Shown here piece by piece: positions 59,199 to 64,000 of a stretch of 64,000 nucleotides of DNA. Source of the DNA: Pseudomonas viridiflava (GTDB lineage: Bacteria > Pseudomonadota > Gammaproteobacteria > Pseudomonadales > Pseudomonadaceae); contig NZ_UTBZ01000228.1 in assembly GCF_900580865.1 (NCBI RefSeq), positions 1 through 64,000 on the forward strand, read 5' to 3'. How positions within the stretch are numbered: the first letter of the stretch is position 1; each line of letters starts with the position of its first letter. The notes beneath the pieces are model-generated. The model was given only the letters and a program-made list of their open reading frames with translations. It was not told the origin of the DNA and did no database searches. The position numbers were made by a program, and so were the translations under genes.

Positions 59199-61304
59199 TC
59201 AATTCACCGTCAGCGCCTGTATGCCGATGGCCAGCTTGCGCGGGTCCTTGCTCATGCCAAGTTCCCCAGGACTGATGGCGTTGGCGTATTTTAAACGGAT
59301 ATTCAGTACACCTTGACGCTCCACCAGCTCTCGCACATCTGCGGGCAGATCGATGTTGATTTGGTTCGCCTCAGGTTTGATCAGCCGCGTCGACAGCACG
59401 CGTGCATCGTTGACGAAAATTTCCAGAGACTGCTCGGCATGTGTAGGCGCGAGCAATGCATTGGTTTCCAGCAACAAGGAATGCACCGGAGCCAGGGGCC
59501 GCAGAACGATTTGCGACTCCGTCCCGTCAGACCACGTCCCCCAAGGCTCGCTGAGCGACCAGCCTTTACCCAGATAAAGCGTCGCAAAACTGGTGGCATT
59601 GAATTCCACTCGTTCGCCCACCTTGAGCTGCGCAATCAACGACAACGGATCAGGTGCCGATATTGGCGCGCACTCAACACAACGCTTCCATCCCGGCGCC
59701 AAAACGTTCAAACCGTCAATCCGTGCGAGCACATCAGTATCGCGGTTCAAGGTCAAGGCTGCTTCCAGCAAGGTGCGATTATCCAGCACGTACAAGGTGT
59801 CTGGAGCATAGCGTCCAGCGCTGACCATCTGGTCCGCCTGGGCCTGCGCTGCTTCCGTGGCCCCGGTGCTGACCCGGCCAAGATAGACGGCGTTTGTCGC
59901 CAGATGATGGGTGCCAGCGTAGTTGGCCAATGTCATCCAGTACGGTGAGTAATTCTGCGGGCGCAGCCAGCGCACCGCTTGATACTGCTTCGCTGCTTGC
60001 TCCCAGAAAGGATCGACGAGGGGCGTTTTCCATTTTGGGGACGGCGTGGTCATGAAGAGATTGCGCGATACTGCCCAACCCGCACGCGTATCGACAACCT
60101 GAATGACCAGGGCAATGCTCAACAACATCAGCGCGGTGCGCGACGCATGCCCGCGTACCACTACATACAGAATGAGCAATATGGCCATGTACATGATCGG
60201 CCAGATCATTCGTCCCGAGCCGCGAAAAACAGTGGCCACGGCAACCACCGCATCCGGTAGCGGAATCTGCAATTCAAATGGGCCCACACCGATATTGTTG
60301 GAAATGGCGAAAATCGCCAGCCCAGCCAGGGCTAGGAGCAACAGCGGATAGCGGCGAGACTTGGCCCCAAGGTCGGTCGCCCCCTGCAGCACCGGCACCA
60401 ATGCGCAAATGCCCAGAAAAAGCATCCCTAGCCCCAGAAACGCGAACCCGTCACCATCCCCCAAGACCCCGGGCATGTCCTGCACGGCGTAGGACCACAC
60501 ACCGGCATCGAAAAAGGTCAAGACATTGGCTCGAAACAGGCCATACCCCATCAGCGCCAGTCCACCGTCCCCGACACTGAAATATCCGGCCTGCCAGCAA
60601 CAGATACTGACCAGCGTAAACAGACCAATCAACTCGATCAACGCTTTGCCCGGAGTCAGGCGTCGCTGCAACGCTTTGGCCGCCAGGTCTGCAAGCCAGA
60701 TCAAAGCAATCATCGCCAGCAGATAAGCATGCACCAGTGCTGCCGCCCCCAGCAGCGCGCCCCAAGCCAGACAGCGTTTTGGCGTAAAAGGGCGCAGTGC
60801 CAGGTAAAGCGCCGCCAATACCAGAAAATGTCCACCGAGAGACAAATGCACGCCCATGCGGATAATCATCGCCGGAACAAACAAAAACAACCCGGCGCCT
60901 ACCAGTCGCAACGCAACATCCCGACTGAACAAGCCGATCAGTTTCCAGGCAAACCAGCTCTGCAGAACGAAACACGTCAGCAGCCACAGACCGAAATACT
61001 GGAATGGCTCAGGCAGCAGCGCCGAAAACGGTTTGAACAACAAGGCAAACAGCGGATTGGAATCGGAAAAGATCACTCCGTTGCTCAATTCCAGCCCATA
61101 GGAAGGATTGAGCCCGAGCGGAAATGTCCACGGCGAATGCCTGAAAAAAACCCAGCCCTGATAGTGGGTCGCGGGATCGCCATCACCCAACCATGCAATA
61201 TTCATCGGATTCAGGGCACGCGGGCCGACCACAATGAAAAACGTCAGAATTCCCAAAAGCACAGGCAACAACGCAGTCGCCCGATGTGTTGCGAAAAGCT
61301 TCAT
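59199..61304 (-). CDS. DUF6311 multi-helix membrane protein, likely glycosyltransferase (701 aa)
   Basis: The first ~440 residues hold ten or more membrane helices with the pattern of GT-C glycosyltransferases. An early loop has an Asp-rich motif (LGDGDPATHYQGW), in the place where GT-C enzymes put their catalytic Asp. The C-terminal ~250 residues are soluble and rich in beta structure. The gene overlaps gtrA by four bases and is last of a four-gene cassette, the place of the acceptor-specific enzyme (GtrC-type). The transferred sugar is unknown. Confidence 0.75.
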   Translation of the reverse strand: MKLFATHRATALLPVLLGILTFFIVVGPRALNPMNIAWLGDGDPATHYQGWVFFRHSPWTFPLGLNPSYGLELSNGVIFSDSNPLFALLFKPFSALLPEPFQYFGLWLLTCFVLQSWFAWKLIGLFSRDVALRLVGAGLFLFVPAMIIRMGVHLSLGGHFLVLAALYLALRPFTPKRCLAWGALLGAAALVHAYLLAMIALIWLADLAAKALQRRLTPGKALIELIGLFTLVSICCWQAGYFSVGDGGLALMGYGLFRANVLTFFDAGVWSYAVQDMPGVLGDGDGFAFLGLGMLFLGICALVPVLQGATDLGAKSRRYPLLLLALAGLAIFAISNNIGVGPFELQIPLPDAVVAVATVFRGSGRMIWPIMYMAILLILYVVVRGHASRTALMLLSIALVIQVVDTRAGWAVSRNLFMTTPSPKWKTPLVDPFWEQAAKQYQAVRWLRPQNYSPYWMTLANYAGTHHLATNAVYLGRVSTGATEAAQAQADQMVSAGRYAPDTLYVLDNRTLLEAALTLNRDTDVLARIDGLNVLAPGWKRCVECAPISAPDPLSLIAQLKVGERVEFNATSFATLYLGKGWSLSEPWGTWSDGTESQIVLRPLAPVHSLLLETNALLAPTHAEQSLEIFVNDARVLSTRLIKPEANQINIDLPADVRELVERQGVLNIRLKYANAISPGELGMSKDPRKLAIGIQALTVN

Positions 61305-61687
61305 CGATACGTCCAGAAGTTATGCAAGACAAAAGTGAATGCCGGTATCGTCAGTGCCACAGCGACGATACCCATTAGATAATTCAACCCGGCCATCTGC
61401 GCCACCCAGGCGACCAGCATCGCCAATAGAAACCCGCACGCCGACACCAGCAGAAAACGCAGCAACGTTCTGCCATGCAAGCGTGCCGAGAAACTCCAGG
61501 TGGTGTTGATCACATAGGACACCACCGTCGCCACGGCAAACGCGACGCCGTTGGCTAGCGGCGGTTGTGCGGCGATGAAGTTGATGAACAGCACCGCCAC
61601 CAGCGCATGCAAAGCCGTGACAAACAACCCGGTCATGGCAAAGCGCAAACCACGCTGGATCAATGCTGATTTTTGCGCCGAGGTCAC
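61301..61687 (-). CDS. gtrA: GtrA-family flippase (128 aa)
   Basis: Four membrane helices in about 128 residues, with QRGLRFAMTGLFVTALHALV at the start and VVSYVINTTWSFSARLHG between helices 2 and 3. This is the GtrA family, thought to flip an undecaprenyl-phosphate-linked sugar across the inner membrane. ATGA overlaps with the gene before it (61684-61687) and the gene after it (61301-61304) show tight coupling. Confidence 0.9.
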   Translation of the reverse strand: MTSAQKSALIQRGLRFAMTGLFVTALHALVAVLFINFIAAQPPLANGVAFAVATVVSYVINTTWSFSARLHGRTLLRFLLVSACGFLLAMLVAWVAQMAGLNYLMGIVAVALTIPAFTFVLHNFWTYR

Positions 61688-62394
61688 GGTTTGCGCGCCA
61701 GCACGAACACACTCAACCCGGCCAGACGGTTGATACCCATCAACGGCAGTTCAAGGCTGCATAAAGTCTTGAGGGCGCCGTTCACCAGCGGATGATGACG
61801 CTTGAGCTGCGAGCGCGGCGGTTGGGCTTGCGCGCCTTGCGGCAACAAGCGCAACGCCGCCGCAATCGGAAATACCGCACCGAAATAATAGGCACCGCGC
61901 TGCACCGTCAAACCGGCATCGCGCGCCAGAGTTTCGAACTGCGCCAGAGTGTAGCGGCGCTTGTGCTCGAGAAAATCATCGTGCCCGCTCCACAAGAACT
62001 GGAACGCCGGGACTGTCATCAGAAAGCGGCTGCCCGATGGCACCTTATCGACATACATCTTGAGCAGGCCAAGGTCGTCATCGACATGCTCCAGCACGTC
62101 CATCAACAGCACCAGATCGGCATCGAGGGTGTCGACTTCGCGACGGTAATGCACCGGTTTGCCGGCCGTCGTCGCGCTGGAATCGGCGGGATAGCTGATA
62201 TCCACGCACCACGCTTCCCGTGCATCGGTATGCGTCAGCAGATGGTGGGAGAAAAACCCCGAGCCAGCGCCGACATCGAGGATGCGGGTGATGGGCGCCT
62301 CACCGAGCAAGCGTGTGGTGGCTGCAGCTTTCGAGCAGTAATACCAATGCTCGCCGATGCTGTCGCCGAGGATGTCGGTTTCCTTGAGATCCAT
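61684..62394 (-). CDS. Class I SAM-dependent methyltransferase (236 aa)
   Basis: Motif I is ILDVGAGSGFFSHHLL (38-53), and the acidic motif LVLLMDVLEHVDDDLGLL follows. A C-terminal hydrophobic stretch (YYFGAVFPIAAALRLLP) may touch the membrane. The protein is of the 2-OMG/UbiG-like fold. It lies between the glycosyltransferase (three-base gap) and gtrA (four-base overlap), so it belongs to the cassette. It probably methylates the sugar or its lipid carrier, or a step before transfer; this is inference from position. Confidence 0.88.
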   Translation of the reverse strand: MDLKETDILGDSIGEHWYYCSKAAATTRLLGEAPITRILDVGAGSGFFSHHLLTHTDAREAWCVDISYPADSSATTAGKPVHYRREVDTLDADLVLLMDVLEHVDDDLGLLKMYVDKVPSGSRFLMTVPAFQFLWSGHDDFLEHKRRYTLAQFETLARDAGLTVQRGAYYFGAVFPIAAALRLLPQGAQAQPPRSQLKRHHPLVNGALKTLCSLELPLMGINRLAGLSVFVLARKP

Positions 62395-62397
62395 GTA

Positions 62398-63363
62398 TCA
62401 GTCCTTGGGGTCGTAGACGCGACGCACCAGAAAAACCGGCCGGCGTTTGGATTCGATATACGTGCGGCCCAGGTACTCGCCGAGCACTCCGATGCCAATC
62501 AATTGCAGGCCACCGAGAAAGGTTACAGCCACCATCAGCGAGGCATAACCGGGCATGTCGACACCGTGAATCAACGTACGCAAAACAATGAACATGGCGA
62601 AGGCAAAAGACACGAACGACACCAGCGCACCCACATAGGTCCAGATCCGCAGCGGCTCGGTGCTGAAACTGGTGATGCCCTCCAACGCGAAATTCCACAG
62701 GCGCCAGCCGTTGAACTTGCTCTGACCCGCCACACGCTCGGGGCGCTCGTAATCGACGTGGGTAGTGCGAAACCCGACCCAGGCGAACAGGCCCTTCATA
62801 AAGCGCCGAGATTCGGGCAAGGTCAGCAAGGCATCCACCACGCAGCGATCCATCAGACGAAAATCGCCGACGTTCTCGGGTAAAGGCTGTTCGGCGATCT
62901 TGTTGTGCAGGCGGTAAAACCAATGGGCCGACGTCTGCTTGGCCCAGGTGTCGCTGCGACGGCTGACGCGATGACCGAGCACCACTTCAAAGCCTTCTCG
63001 CCAGCGTTCGATCATCTGCAGAATGACCTCCGGCGGGTCCTGCAAATCAGCATCGATGGGGACCACGATCTGTCCGGTCGCAATCTGCAAACCGGCGGAC
63101 AGCGCAGCTTCTTTGCCGAAGTTGCGGCTCAGGTCGACGATACGCAGGCGCACATCCTGGCGCTGATGTTCGAGCAGGCGTTCGAGTGTGGCATCGGTGC
63201 TGCCATCGTTGACGAACACCAGCTCAAGATCGATCAACGTCTGCGCCTGAAAGACTTCATTGATGCGCCGCAGAAACGTGTCGAGGCTGTCCTCCTCGTT
63301 AAAAACGGGGACCACCAGCGATAACGTCACCTGCCCGGCCTGTTGCGTTCCGTGCTCAGTCAA
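62398..63363 (-). CDS. gtrB: Family 2 glycosyltransferase, GtrB/DPM1-like (321 aa)
   Basis: The GT-A domain has SLVVPVFNEEDSLDTFLRRI, DGSTDATL and the metal-binding DAD at 104-106 (VPIDADLQDPPE). Two membrane helices at the C-terminus (YVGALVSFVSFAFAMFIVLR and LMVAVTFLGGLQLIGIGVLG) complete the GtrB/ArnC-like layout. It would load a sugar onto undecaprenyl phosphate on the inner face of the membrane. It is the first gene of the cassette, with its promoter expected in 63364-63641. Confidence 0.92.
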   Translation of the reverse strand: MTEHGTQQAGQVTLSLVVPVFNEEDSLDTFLRRINEVFQAQTLIDLELVFVNDGSTDATLERLLEHQRQDVRLRIVDLSRNFGKEAALSAGLQIATGQIVVPIDADLQDPPEVILQMIERWREGFEVVLGHRVSRRSDTWAKQTSAHWFYRLHNKIAEQPLPENVGDFRLMDRCVVDALLTLPESRRFMKGLFAWVGFRTTHVDYERPERVAGQSKFNGWRLWNFALEGITSFSTEPLRIWTYVGALVSFVSFAFAMFIVLRTLIHGVDMPGYASLMVAVTFLGGLQLIGIGVLGEYLGRTYIESKRRPVFLVRRVYDPKD

Positions 63364-63641
63364 AGGAGTGCTCTTTTTATAGTGTTTGTCGGTCGCCGAA
63401 CGATATTCGACGCCATGAGCCGTCCCGTATTAAGCAGGAGCGTCGACGGCGTTGCAAGGATCAGACAGCGTCATATTGGCCAATCCACAGGCCTATTCAC
63501 CCGCTCTAGGCCGCGCCCTTCAGAAACATCCGCGAACGATTGGAAACAAATGTCCGATAGCCAAAAAAACCGTCTGCGCTAGGCTTGCGAGCATGCGCCA
63601 CACAGGCTGTCGCACAAATAAAATCGCATGGAGCGAACTGA

Positions 63642-63833
63642 ATGTATTTCGAGATTTACAGGCAATCCAGAGGCACCCCGAGCACCGGCAAAGGGCAATG
63701 GCGCTGGAGACTGAGGGCGGGCAACCACGAGACCATCGCCAGTGGCGAGTCTTATGTGAACAAGGCGGATTGCCTGCATGTGATCGGGTTGATCAAGGCT
63801 GTGCAGGGGGAGACGCCGGTCAAGGAGATTTAG
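63642..63833 (+). CDS. YegP-like DUF1508 protein (63 aa)
   Basis: The short domain MYFEIYRQSRGTP, then GQWRWRLRAGNHETIASGES and YVNKADCLHVIGLIK is a single DUF1508 repeat; E. coli YegP has two. GGAG is eight bases before the ATG. It is divergent from gtrB. A terminator follows 27 bases after the stop. Function unknown. Confidence 0.85.
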   Translation: MYFEIYRQSRGTPSTGKGQWRWRLRAGNHETIASGESYVNKADCLHVIGLIKAVQGETPVKEI

Positions 63834-63860
63834 CCGCTCTGCACGACCCTGCGGAAATGG

Positions 63861-63897
63861 AAAAGCCCCACAGTTTAAAGACTGTGAGGCTTTTTTT
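63861..63897. terminator. Bidirectional rho-independent terminator
   Basis: The stem AAGCCCCACAGT/ACTGTGAGGCTT (one mismatch) with a six-base loop is flanked by AAAA on the left and seven T on the right. It closes the YegP-like gene and could serve a leftward gene from the right edge. Confidence 0.85.
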
Positions 63898-63962
63898 CGG
63901 GCCGGTATCGAACAAGCTTGAGCGCTTTAGGCGACCGTGGGAAAGACCTGAACATGACCCGC

Positions 63963-64000
63963 CTACCATTCAGGCTTCTTGTTCAGTCCGCCAGCCAGGC
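63963..64000 (-). CDS. Possible 3' end of a leftward gene (partial)
   Basis: Reading leftward from the right edge, one frame gives LAGGLNKKPEW and then TAG at 63963-63965, followed by the bidirectional terminator. The other two minus-strand frames stop sooner. Only 11 codons are visible, so this is a tentative call. Confidence 0.3.
   Translation of the reverse strand, partial: LAGGLNKKPEW

Noticed and set aside
1..64000. Transfer RNA, ribosomal RNA, insertion sequence or prophage genes
   Set aside because: I looked for cloverleaf-like repeats with CCA ends, transposase or integrase motifs and phage structural genes and saw none.

Overview
The window is a stretch of chromosome from a Pseudomonas, most likely of the P. 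fluorescens group. The basis is gene content (an RNase D/YcgL pair, AceK, PxpABC, EptA, LpxO, AqpZ and oligopeptidase B in typical Pseudomonas versions), high-GC codon use, and many short palindromic repeats of the kind found between genes in this group. There are about 60 genes on both strands, packed at normal bacterial density. I see no rRNA, tRNA, CRISPR array, insertion sequence, integrase or phage structural gene.

Layout. 1-2.3 kb: end of an unidentified gene, a small secreted protein, and a two-gene unit of papain-like cysteine peptidase plus unknown partner. 2.3-12 kb: DEAD-box helicase, YbdG channel, a DMT exporter, azoreductase, a LysR regulator followed by an alpha/beta hydrolase and cyclophilin PpiA, and an ABC exporter. 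12-18 kb: aquaporin, FemAB-like acyltransferase, porin, ECF sigma/anti-sigma pair, and a KAS III. 18-24 kb: HrpA and AceK around an unusual repeat array. 24-30 kb: chemoreceptor, two DMT transporters, a small AT-rich locus with two overlapping unknown genes, and an LpxO-like hydroxylase. 30-35 kb: CysK, a DUF748 protein, a MoxR/VWA pair, and an orphan protein. 35.5-40.4 kb: a 5-oxoproline module (MFS transporter, PxpA, PxpB, PxpC, divergent LysR). 40.4-47.9 kb: glutamine amidotransferase cluster, oligopeptidase B, cyclic-nucleotide-binding protein, spermidine-synthase-like protein, YajD and an RNA methyltransferase. 47.9-55 kb: an M1-like protein with a degenerate active site, YcgN, nitroreductase, 2-hydroxyacid dehydrogenase, YcgL, RNase D and EptA. 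55-64 kb: MFS transporter, two LysR regulators, a CHMI-like isomerase, a four-gene glycan-modification cassette (GT2, methyltransferase, GtrA, DUF6311) and a YegP-like protein.

Most of the region is housekeeping or common accessory metabolism. The parts least explained by known families are the cysteine-peptidase pair (1070-2266), the AT-rich locus (28350-29268), the tandem array between hrpA and aceK (22344-22649), the glycan-modification cassette (59199-63363), and the palindromic repeats. Nine of the repeats, by my base count, are exactly 89 bp long. All functional calls rest on reading sequence motifs; no database search was possible.
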